Positions 1 to 6,589 of a stretch of DNA of 9,862 nt are shown here, piece by piece. The notes under the pieces are model-generated. The model did not search any database and was not told where the DNA came from. It saw only the letters and a program-made list of their open reading frames with translations. The position numbers and the translations under genes were made by a program. Origin of the DNA: Corynebacterium yonathiae (GTDB lineage Bacteria > Actinomycetota > Actinomycetes > Mycobacteriales > Mycobacteriaceae); NCBI RefSeq assembly GCF_022288805.1, contig NZ_JAKOPM010000029.1, forward strand, positions 1 through 9,862, read 5' to 3'. The number at the start of each line of letters is the position of its first letter. The stretch's first letter is position 1.

Positions 1-2
1 CG

Positions 3-78
3 CGATGGTCGCCTTCATGCACACCGGCACAAGACTTACCGCGGGCTACAGATACACCACGTTAGGGGACGCAACCGT
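3..78 (-). repeat. IS3-type element-end repeat, copy 1
   Basis: This stretch is a diverged direct copy of 469-543 (roughly 75-80% by eye). Both share the blocks ccggcac, attaccgc/cttaccgc, ggctacag and cgatggtc. Copy 2 lies just upstream of the IS3 orfA pseudogene on the minus strand, so the repeat probably belongs to the 5' end region of that element type. Copy 1 begins exactly where the orfB remnant at 77-114 stops matching, which suggests a second element end abutting or inserted into the first. The exact terminus cannot be fixed because copy 1 runs to the window edge. Confidence 0.5.
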
Positions 79-114
79 GACACGATTCCGATACCCATCG
101 ATGAACCGGACCAT
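77..114 (-). pseudogene. IS3-family OrfB, first codons only
   Basis: An ATG at 114 starts the peptide MVRFIDGYRNRV, identical to the OrfB start at 9756 on the plus strand. Past position 77 the reading goes into unrelated sequence (ASPNVVYL then a stop). OrfB normally supplies the DDE catalytic domain of about 280 residues. Only about 12 codons remain, so this is a truncation, apparently at the junction with repeat copy 1. Confidence 0.65.
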
Positions 115-122
115 TTCTAACG
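77..122. repeat. 46-bp perfect inverted repeat, left arm
   Basis: Positions 77-122 are the exact reverse complement of 9748-9793. Matching stops abruptly on both sides. The repeat covers the orfA/orfB junction of an IS3-family element: read on the minus strand it contains the end of orfA and the orfB start that begins MVRFIDGYRNRV. The two arms lie about 9.6 kb apart and bracket all intact genes here. They are substrates for homologous recombination that would invert the interval, or relics of such an event. Confidence 0.9.
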
Positions 123-414
123 GTTTTGATCGAGTTCTGACGCAAAAAGCCGAGCCAGCATGTAACAACTCATGGTTTATTCACGACGCGGCATGGTCAC
201 CTCTGCAACAAGACGTTCAGGCAAAGGATCAGTGACGCGTCCTTCACGACGAGAGAACTGCGATTTTGCCGGGAAATATACCACGAGACGCACGGCTTTG
301 GTGCCACGTCGTTCTTGCATGCTTCATCTGTGGACAAGGTCTCCGCCTAGATACGGTCGTCAACAAGGTGGACCACTCGGCCTTTGCCGTCCAGGTCAAA
401 CTTCTCTGAGACAC
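117..414 (-). pseudogene. IS3-family transposase OrfA, degenerate
   Basis: OrfA of IS3-family elements is a short helix-turn-helix protein, fused to OrfB by frameshifting, that binds the element ends. Reading from a likely GTG at 414 gives MSQR; after a frameshift come FDLDGKGRVVHLVDDRI, an in-frame TAG, and AETLSTDEACKNDVAPKPCVSWYIS. After another frameshift come REGRVTDPLPERLVAEV and finally ARLFASELDQNR before a TAG at 117-119. These follow the usual OrfA order: the RVVRLV-type start, the APKLGVSW helix, the REGRVTDPLPE block and the ASAFFASELD end. The region between VAEV and ASELD is shorter than normal and holds a TAA, so there is a small deletion too. At least two frameshifts and two internal stops make it non-functional. 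Confidence 0.75.
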
Positions 415-468
415 TATAAAACTTCCCAGCCACTCAAACCGAGCAAAACCTAGGGCCTTCAGTACCCG

Positions 469-543
469 CGATGGTCACCTAAAGATGCACCGGCACGAGA
501 ATTACCGCAGGCTACAGTTACATCCCCTGAAGGACGAAACCGA
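469..543 (-). repeat. IS3-type element-end repeat, copy 2
   Basis: Diverged direct copy of 3-78. On the minus strand it lies just upstream of the orfA pseudogene, with a spacer at 415-468, where the left end and promoter region of an IS3 element would sit. I could not see a matching inverted right end in the window, which fits a truncated element. Confidence 0.45.
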
Positions 544-1098
544 GCTAAGAGCGAAACATGGCATCACCCAACGTGCCAAGCGATCCCCTAAACTCCTCCG
601 ATAATATCGGATAACGATCCGAGACCGTGGTATTACTCTCTATATCAGAGCACCAATGACCACGACCAATTTAACCCCGTAAGGAAATCGCCATTTTCCA
701 ACATCATTTTAGGCTTAACTGCCATGCCCTCGGAACTTCGATAAGCTACGAGAAGGGTCACGATTTATAAAAGTGTACACCTATTCACCAGGATTAAAGG
801 ACCGCAGCAGATTAGCTACCCAAGAGTTCCAGTCTTGATCATAAAGTAGTAAAAGTGCGACCTCAACCGAGCCCTCCACGCAAAAAATAATGAATTATAG
901 GAACAACAGGGGCGCAGTTAAAAGAGGACATCAATAAGTCCATATTCAAGGGCCGATCCCACTATCAATCATTTTGAAGAAAGGTAGTTAAATCACCCTA
1001 ATTAATGTTCTCAATATCTCGACAGTTGAATAACAAACTATATTAAGCGTTGTTCTAACTGACTATAAAGCGCCAGGTTTGAATTACTGTCCACCACT
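544..1098. other. Gene-free region
   Basis: No reading frame here has a plausible start, ribosome site and length. The sequence is AT-rich with stops in all frames. The only local structure I noticed is a 13-base palindrome at 598-610 (CCGATA-A-TATCGG). It could be decayed coding or IS sequence, but I recognise no protein family in it. Confidence 0.5.
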
Positions 1099-1174
1099 CG
1101 GACCTTCAGAAATCTTAGTAACGGAAGGTCCGACCAGCCCCCTCTCCCATACCTCGAGGGAGCCGGCGGGAGAG
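1099..1174 (-). terminator. Two adjacent hairpins after the ligase gene
   Basis: Two inverted repeats lie 44-119 bases beyond the ligase stop codon. The one nearer the gene pairs CTCTCCC (1142-1148) with GGGAGAG (1168-1174); its loop contains the palindromes CCTCGAGG and GCCGGC. The second pairs CGGACCTTC (1099-1107) with GAAGGTCCG (1124-1132), with a 16-base loop. Neither is followed by a run of T on the minus strand, so a classical intrinsic terminator is not shown. They may act as 3'-end stabilisers or weak terminators for the P450-ligase transcript. Confidence 0.35.
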
Positions 1175-1217
1175 AATAGGCTAGGAAATTTGATCGAACA
1201 TAGGCGTGGCTAACTCT

Positions 1218-2903
1218 CTAGGCTGTCGACTCGCCAGGAAGCTCGGGGCGTATAACCTTACCCATTGGGTTGCGAGGAAGATCAACTACAAAAAACACGT
1301 CGCGAGGGGTGTGCGCATCAGACAAGCCTTCGCGGACCAGCCGGCGGACTTCGTCCTCCGCGAGATCCTCCGCAGTCACACCGTCTTCGCGAATGATGTA
1401 CGCACGGAGAGCTTGGCCAAAGTCTGGGTCTTGGACACCGTGTACATGCACCTCTGCAATACGAGTGTCTCGTATTAGTAAGTCCTCTAGCTCGGACGGG
1501 AAAATCTTCTCCCCATATTGTGTAATCACCAAGTCATCCGCGCGGCCACCGACGTATAACTTATTTCCCTTTTTATAGCCGCGATCACCCATACGCAATA
1601 GACCGTTCTGCGTCTTAATTTCAATGGATGGATCGGTGTAACCGGCAAACATGTCGTAGGCACCTGCGAATATCTCCCCTACCTCGCCGTCGGGGACCAA
1701 CTGCCCCTCATCGTTTCGGATCTCAATAACTGAGCCGGGGTGAATAGTACCTGTCAACGTTGGGTCTGCCGCTAAGTCTTCAGCAGCTGAAATTGCGAGA
1801 CCAGAAGTTTCAGTGGAACCGTAACAGTTGTGGAAAATGGGCCCGAACTTTTGATTGACCTTTTGCACCTCGTAAGGGGTGAGGGGACTACCCGACGACG
1901 TTACAAACTCAAGGCCAGGTACTCGGTCCACACCGTTTCTATCCAAATAACCTATCAAGCCACGAATCCGTGACGCGGAGCTGATCCAAGCATCTGCATC
2001 ATACCGTTCTACCTGCTCAAGAGCCTTGGCTGAATCGAAGTTGCGCTGTGTAATGATCGTCGAACCTGTAAATAGGCACAACAGCATATTACCCCAGCCA
2101 TAAAAGTGAAATAGTACACCAGTAAGAAGAACAGACATGTCTCGGCGCCACGGAATAGCGTCCAAAACCGGTCCGATCCCCTGGGGCGACTTAAGCTGGC
2201 GGCGCACCACGCCTTTCGGCATTCCTGTGGTACCCGATGTCATGACGACATGCTGCGACTTAGTAGGCTTTTCTGGCAAGAGGCTCAAATTAGTACTGCC
2301 GGCCTCAATGACTCCCTGCATAGTTAAGACCCCTTCGGGGAGGGAATCCCTATCATCGACGTGGCCGATAATAATCTCACAGGTCTTTTTAGTGGTCTCC
2401 GTAAGTCTCTCGTAGAAACATTGGTCCACAATGAGGGTTTTAACTTCATGGAATTCAAGCACGCGTTCAATCTGGGGCCCAGAGCTATTCGCGTTAATCA
2501 TGAAGATGTGGTAACCAGCCATCTGACGTGCACAGAGCGGGAAAATTGCGGCACGCCCGTTTAGCGCCATGACAGCTACATTGCTTCCATCCACTACACC
2601 GACTTCGTGAAGTCCGGTCGCTAGTCGAGTTACCTGTTCGAAGCACTCGCCATACGTCAACTCGCCATCGTCATCAACTAGACCCAAACGTTCAGGATGC
2701 CGGCGGGCCGTATTCGCCAATGCGCCGCTCTCCAACGTTCCAAACCTTCGAATAGTCTCAAAGTCGGCCTTTACCTCCTGGGCTGAACCTAACTCAAAGA
2801 TGTTATTTTTTCGAATGACATTAAGAAAGTAAAGGAACTGACGAAGAACCTCTTTCCTAGGAACACCATGCTGAGTGTCCGGATGCAGTGTATATCTTGG
2901 CAT
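1218..2903 (-). CDS. Long-chain fatty acyl-CoA ligase (ANL/AMP-binding superfamily)
   Basis: Predicted cytosolic enzyme that adenylates a carboxylic acid with ATP and passes it to coenzyme A; long-chain fatty acids are the likeliest substrates. Numbered from an upstream ATG at 2918, the motifs are MTSGTTGMPKG at 226-236 (A3, phosphate loop), NCYGSTETSG at 364-373 (A5), GDRG at 444-447 (A7), GRADDLV plus GEKIFPSELE at 458-478 (A8 hinge), and PRNPMGKVIR at 548-557, where Lys554 is the expected catalytic lysine. All core motifs are intact. I chose ATG 2903, giving 561 residues, because AAAGGA sits 6 bases upstream of it, whereas ATG 2918 has no ribosome site. The gene follows the P450 after about 39 bp, so it is probably the second gene of that operon and may activate the P450's substrates or hydroxylated products. 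It resembles mycobacterial FadD12-like ligases in layout, but chain-length preference cannot be read from sequence alone. Confidence 0.9.
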   Translation of the reverse strand: MPRYTLHPDTQHGVPRKEVLRQFLYFLNVIRKNNIFELGSAQEVKADFETIRRFGTLESGALANTARRHPERLGLVDDDGELTYGECFEQVTRLATGLHEVGVVDGSNVAVMALNGRAAIFPLCARQMAGYHIFMINANSSGPQIERVLEFHEVKTLIVDQCFYERLTETTKKTCEIIIGHVDDRDSLPEGVLTMQGVIEAGSTNLSLLPEKPTKSQHVVMTSGTTGMPKGVVRRQLKSPQGIGPVLDAIPWRRDMSVLLTGVLFHFYGWGNMLLCLFTGSTIITQRNFDSAKALEQVERYDADAWISSASRIRGLIGYLDRNGVDRVPGLEFVTSSGSPLTPYEVQKVNQKFGPIFHNCYGSTETSGLAISAAEDLAADPTLTGTIHPGSVIEIRNDEGQLVPDGEVGEIFAGAYDMFAGYTDPSIEIKTQNGLLRMGDRGYKKGNKLYVGGRADDLVITQYGEKIFPSELEDLLIRDTRIAEVHVHGVQDPDFGQALRAYIIREDGVTAEDLAEDEVRRLVREGLSDAHTPRDVFFVVDLPRNPMGKVIRPELPGESTA

Positions 2904-2909
2904 TATTTT

Positions 2910-2915
2910 TCCTTT
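2910..2915 (-). promoter_or_regulatory. Ribosome binding site deciding the ligase start
   Basis: AAAGGA on the minus strand, followed by AAAATA and then ATG 2903. This is ideal spacing for the inner ATG. The site lies inside the reading frame of the alternative ATG at 2918, which argues against that start. Confidence 0.65.
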
Positions 2916-2942
2916 CATGATTGAAATTATTTAGATACATTT

Positions 2943-5900
2943 TTAAGAAAATGCATCAGTGACATAGGTAAACGATTCTCGTTCCATTTTTTCAACTGCA
3001 GCAGCGGCAGCGCTTTCATCTAGCTCCAGTTGTTCTCCGACTATCTTTCGCATGACTTCACGTACCGAGGGCGCAACCTTGTTCGCATCCCCGCAAACTA
3101 GAACCCTCGCACCCTTGGAAAGATATTCCATCACGTCCTGACGATTCTCATATACTTGATCTTGGACGTACTTCACCTCATCTTGAGCGTAGCTCAATTC
3201 TGGGTGCCTAGAAAAGGCTGTCCGAACATCGACTAGACCTTCTCTCTCCCAGCCTTCCAATTCTTCACGATACAAGTAATCCGAATCTGGCCCGTGACAT
3301 CCAAAAAAGAGTAGTACAGGCTCCACAGCACGAGAACTAGTTCGAGATTCAATCGCGCGATCCTCAATGAAAGCCCTTAATGGTGCAATCCCCGTACCAG
3401 CACCGATCATCACCACTGGTTTGTCCACGTCGTCGGCGCGAAAATGGGGATTCCCATCAACGACGGAAACCCAAATCTTTGACCCTGGTTTTAGTCCAGC
3501 CAAAAAGTTAGAAGCAACACCGGAAAAAACTCCATTGCCCGACCAAGCTGGTGACTCCAGCTTGGAAAAAGTGAGAGACGCCTGGCTCCTGGACGCCAAA
3601 GAAGAGGATGAAATAGAGTAACGGCGCGGCCTCAGAGGCTCAAGGAGTGACAAATACTCATCGAAACTCAAATCAATTGATGGATATTTCTCGAGGAGGT
3701 CTATCAATGAGGTTCTATTCTCTAACAACTGAGCATAAGGGCCCGGCTCAAGAAGCATTTCCAAATCCCTCTTTTCCGGCGGGCACATACAATTACGCTG
3801 TAGAATGCCGATATGCTGTTTGCTAACTGGAGTTGCAAGCTCAACGTAGTTAGAAAGCAGTTCAGTAACAGTCATCACTTGGCCGACTGGAAGAATATTA
3901 GAATTGCCGGTCAACTCTATTCTGGCCTCGCTTGACAGGCCAAATCGATCCAACACTCGATTCACAGAAACTTCTGGATTCCGCGGAAGTACTTCAAGGT
4001 AATCGCCCGTAGAATATTTGACGTCTTGAGGTAGTTCTATATCCACTTGATACTTATCGTTGATCGGTCCGTCTGCGGCTGTTGAAAGCTTAACAACTTT
4101 TTGAACTACCGCCTCAACAAATTCGCCCTCCGAATCAATCGACAAGGAAGCTGCTCTACCACCGTTCAGGTACTTGATCTGAACAGAATTAGTTTCGCCT
4201 TGGTCCTCAATTTCGACATCAAAATGATCTGAAACTGCTTGCCAGAGTTCTTTTTCCCAGCCTGCGAAATCCGACAGGTAGTCTCCACGAACATCAACAG
4301 CTCCTCTTTCGACGAGCCGGTGTGCACCCGCGGTTTCCATAGCCTGATCAATCACTGACGGCACGCGTTGGAACGTTTCCGCCCACTCGGAATTACCACT
4401 GCCCACTACGGCATAGTTGACACCAGATAGATCAGGACCGTCCCCGGTGGTCAGCCACTCGAAAAACGACTTCGCATTCTCCGGCGGCAATCCCTCATAG
4501 GAACTGGTAGCAATTATTACAAGGTCTCCAGAGTGCAAGTTATCAACTGCATCATCTAGGTCAGCTACCTCCGTCTCAAAGCCTTGCGAATTTGCAAATG
4601 CTGCAAGTTTTTTCGCATGGTTCCGGGAAGTGCCAGCATTGGAGCCAACGAATAGCCGCAGCTTATGCCCGTTCGGCTCGGCAACTGCGACTTTGTCAAA
4701 ACTTTCTTCGCCAGAAATCGATCCACCGGCTTCGGTCTCGGACTCGCCGCCCCGCCCCCGGTACGGGAACTTTTCTCGCGGGGCAATGTTGATCAATAGA
4801 TCTTTCGGTTTCGAAGTGAGACCATCCAACATTGTCAGATTGTATGACGGATCAGCGAACTCAAGATCAAAGTGTTGGACGATTAACGCAAGAACCATTG
4901 TTGCTTCCTGCATGGCGAATGCTCGGCCTAGGCAGGATCGCTCTCCGTTCCCAAACGGCTTCCATGCGTTGTGCGGAATTTTTTTTGCATTGTCGAATTC
5001 AAACCTCTCTGGTCGGAATTCTTCAGGGCTATCCCACACTGCCGGATCACGGTGCATGTGCCCCAAAAGGACAAGAAGGGTGTCACCTGGATTAACAGTT
5101 ACAGGTTCGCCGCCCGTTCCTCCATTTTCACCAATTGTAGTGGTTTCATAAGGCGTCACAGCATATGCTGGCGCCGTCGGATACAATCGCAATCCTTCAC
5201 GTAGAATCTGGTCCAGATATCCCAGATCTTTAAGATCTTCATACTTGGGAAAGCGACCATTCAGAACCTTGTCAGTTAATTTTCGAGCCTTTTTAAATAC
5301 GCTCGGATTCTTAATTAACTCATACACCACAAAACTTAGAAGTCCCGAGGTGGTCTCGTGGCCTGCAATCAGAAAGGTAATGAGCTGATAACGCAGATTC
5401 TCGTCGCTTAGCTTTTCGCCAGTTGACGGGTCCTCAGCGTTCATCATTACGTCCAAAACGTCTTCATCACCCTTAGGGCTGGGGTTCCGACGACGGTCTG
5501 AAATCAACTCATCCACCGTCTCTTCCATGGTTTTTATGTCCCCCTGGAAACGGTGTTCGCCAAAAAGGTCAAGCTTTTTTTGAATTTCAAGCGCGTGTGC
5601 TTTTCGGCCAGCATGATGTAGGCCTCTTGCCATTGCGTTGACGAACGGGTGAAAACCTTCTGTATAAAAAGAGTTAAACCGATAGCTAAATGAGCATAAC
5701 GCGATCGTATCGAGCGTCAGACGAGTGAAATCACTAGCAACGTCAATTGCCGCATCTGAAGAACTTCTCGACCACTTTAGCATCAACTGGTCCGCAATGT
5801 CCGTCATTTGGCCATACATACTTCGCAACGCCAAAGGGTTGAACGCTGGCATGAGAATGCGGTGGGCCTTCCCCCAATCCGGATCATCAAATTCAGAAGT

Positions 5901-6212
5901 AAACAGTCCATTCCCCGCAAAATTACGAATTACTTGCAGAGCCGGGTGGACCAATTTATGGAATCTGGCTTCATCCGATAGTTCATCAACCAGCGCGAAG
6001 GAGCTCACCACATAGAAAGGTGTTGTTCCTGGGATTACCTGTCGGTAAAATCGTCCATGCTTTTCAGCAAGCCTAGTTGCGGACTGCACAATGTTGTTCG
6101 GATCAACCGAATATGCAGTTCCGACAAACGGGTAGACCTTGGGTCCTGGCAATTCCGCCTGTCTAGATGAGATATCGTTATCTTTCGAGACTTTGGGGGT
6201 AATGCCAACCAT
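2943..6212 (-). CDS. Self-sufficient cytochrome P450/NADPH-P450 reductase, CYP102 (P450BM3) type
   Basis: A 1089-residue soluble fusion enzyme. CYP102 members hydroxylate fatty acids near the omega end with O2 and NADPH. The haem domain spans about 20-485: FTSE region with Phe104 (Phe87 of BM3), oxygen-activating AGHETT 283-288, ExxR 339-342, PERF 401-404, and haem loop KPFGNGERSCLGR with Cys427 as ligand. An acidic Gly-rich linker (about 486-510) leads to a flavodoxin-like FMN domain: GSNAGTS 523-529, TSSYEGLPPENA 569-580, GSGNSEWAETF 604-614. The FAD/NADPH domain has RPRRYSISSS 861-870, GAGTGIAPLR 937-946, FFGCHG 969-974, SR 1001-1002 and CGDANKVAP 1040-1048. All redox motifs are present. 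Differences from BM3 by alignment from memory: Thr63 at the position of Arg47 (Tyr51 is kept as Tyr67), and a C-terminal Phe1088 where BM3 has Trp1046. BM3 has 1049 residues (1048 in crystal numbering); the extra length is an N-terminal extension and small insertions. The start has CTCCTTT/AAAGGAG 9 bases upstream. Confidence 0.95.
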   Translation of the reverse strand: MVGITPKVSKDNDISSRQAELPGPKVYPFVGTAYSVDPNNIVQSATRLAEKHGRFYRQVIPGTTPFYVVSSFALVDELSDEARFHKLVHPALQVIRNFAGNGLFTSEFDDPDWGKAHRILMPAFNPLALRSMYGQMTDIADQLMLKWSRSSSDAAIDVASDFTRLTLDTIALCSFSYRFNSFYTEGFHPFVNAMARGLHHAGRKAHALEIQKKLDLFGEHRFQGDIKTMEETVDELISDRRRNPSPKGDEDVLDVMMNAEDPSTGEKLSDENLRYQLITFLIAGHETTSGLLSFVVYELIKNPSVFKKARKLTDKVLNGRFPKYEDLKDLGYLDQILREGLRLYPTAPAYAVTPYETTTIGENGGTGGEPVTVNPGDTLLVLLGHMHRDPAVWDSPEEFRPERFEFDNAKKIPHNAWKPFGNGERSCLGRAFAMQEATMVLALIVQHFDLEFADPSYNLTMLDGLTSKPKDLLINIAPREKFPYRGRGGESETEAGGSISGEESFDKVAVAEPNGHKLRLFVGSNAGTSRNHAKKLAAFANSQGFETEVADLDDAVDNLHSGDLVIIATSSYEGLPPENAKSFFEWLTTGDGPDLSGVNYAVVGSGNSEWAETFQRVPSVIDQAMETAGAHRLVERGAVDVRGDYLSDFAGWEKELWQAVSDHFDVEIEDQGETNSVQIKYLNGGRAASLSIDSEGEFVEAVVQKVVKLSTAADGPINDKYQVDIELPQDVKYSTGDYLEVLPRNPEVSVNRVLDRFGLSSEARIELTGNSNILPVGQVMTVTELLSNYVELATPVSKQHIGILQRNCMCPPEKRDLEMLLEPGPYAQLLENRTSLIDLLEKYPSIDLSFDEYLSLLEPLRPRRYSISSSSLASRSQASLTFSKLESPAWSGNGVFSGVASNFLAGLKPGSKIWVSVVDGNPHFRADDVDKPVVMIGAGTGIAPLRAFIEDRAIESRTSSRAVEPVLLFFGCHGPDSDYLYREELEGWEREGLVDVRTAFSRHPELSYAQDEVKYVQDQVYENRQDVMEYLSKGARVLVCGDANKVAPSVREVMRKIVGEQLELDESAAAAAVEKMERESFTYVTDAFS

Positions 6213-6221
6213 TTAGTCAAA

Positions 6222-6228
6222 CTCCTTT
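6222..6228 (-). promoter_or_regulatory. Ribosome binding site of the P450 gene
   Basis: AAAGGAG on the minus strand, 9 bases before ATG 6212. This is a strong Shine-Dalgarno match and supports that start. Confidence 0.7.
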
Positions 6229-6269
6229 GGTTTCACAGTGCAGCAATGCTGCTCGGGTTGAAGTTTCTA

Positions 6270-6299
6270 GTTGGACCAACGCATAGAATTTGGTCCAAC
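6270..6299. promoter_or_regulatory. Paired palindromic operator upstream of the P450
   Basis: GTTGGACCAA (6270-6279) and TTGGTCCAAC (6290-6299) form a perfect 10-base inverted repeat with a 10-base spacer. Each arm is itself a TTGG-W-CCAA palindrome, so two dimer sites sit with centres 19 bp apart (6275 and 6294), about two helical turns. The site is 58-87 bases upstream of the P450 start, where it could block RNA polymerase. A weaker relative, TTGTCCAAAC, is at 6391-6400. In Bacillus, CYP102 genes are repressed through a palindrome by a fatty-acid-responsive TetR-type protein (Bm3R1). A similar regulator is plausible here, but no regulator gene is in the window. I could not fix a -10/-35 pair with confidence. 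Confidence 0.65.
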
Positions 6300-6329
6300 G
6301 ATCGTTAAATGACACTAGTAGGTGTACTT

Positions 6330-6479
6330 CTAGAATAATTGAAGCACTTGTTGAATGCTCGGCCATGCATTCAGGGTTCTATCCAAAAAATTGTCCAAAC
6401 GCAGGGTACCGGTTAGATGAACCAGCGGCGTCGTGAGTGGGTAGTCACGGACTAGTGTGATTACAAATTCAGGAGTCAT
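6330..6479 (-). CDS. Possible 49-residue small protein, unknown function
   Basis: ATG at 6479 to TAG at 6330-6332. AGAAGGAA (6487-6494) lies 7 bases upstream, a credible ribosome site. The product starts MTPEFVITLV and ends WPSIQQVLQLF; it is rich in Leu, Thr and Val, has no Cys, and shows no clear signal peptide or membrane segment. The C-terminal part (LDNFLDRTLNAWPSIQQVL) could form an amphipathic helix. It lies between the lipase and the P450 on the same strand, and its stop is 31 bases upstream of the palindromic operator. I do not recognise a family. It may be a leader peptide, a small effector, or a chance frame; the ribosome site and the position between genes are the only arguments in favour. 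Confidence 0.4.
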   Translation of the reverse strand: MTPEFVITLVRDYPLTTPLVHLTGTLRLDNFLDRTLNAWPSIQQVLQLF

Positions 6480-6589
6480 ATCGTCGTTCCTTCTGTATCT
6501 ATGACGAGGTAATCGTCTTTTATTGCATAAGTCGTGGACAGGAGTTAGTGGCTATTTCCATCGCCTACCTGTTAACTCATTTGACTGCC

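Noticed and set aside
1206..1478. 90-codon plus-strand frame at the end of the ligase gene, and a nested one at 1270-1578
   Set aside because: Antisense to a clearly coding ANL ligase; no family resemblance and no ribosome site.
2904..2918. Upstream ATG 2918 as the ligase start (MKGKI)
   Set aside because: The only Shine-Dalgarno sequence falls between this ATG and ATG 2903 with ideal spacing to the latter.
4630..5151. 173-codon plus-strand frame, the longest on that strand
   Set aside because: Lies antisense to the P450-reductase and has no recognisable domain; long antisense frames are common opposite coding sequence.
6503..6521. GACGA-GGTAA-TCGTC followed by TTTTA, a possible plus-strand terminator
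   Set aside because: The stem is only 5 bp, and no plus-strand gene precedes it.
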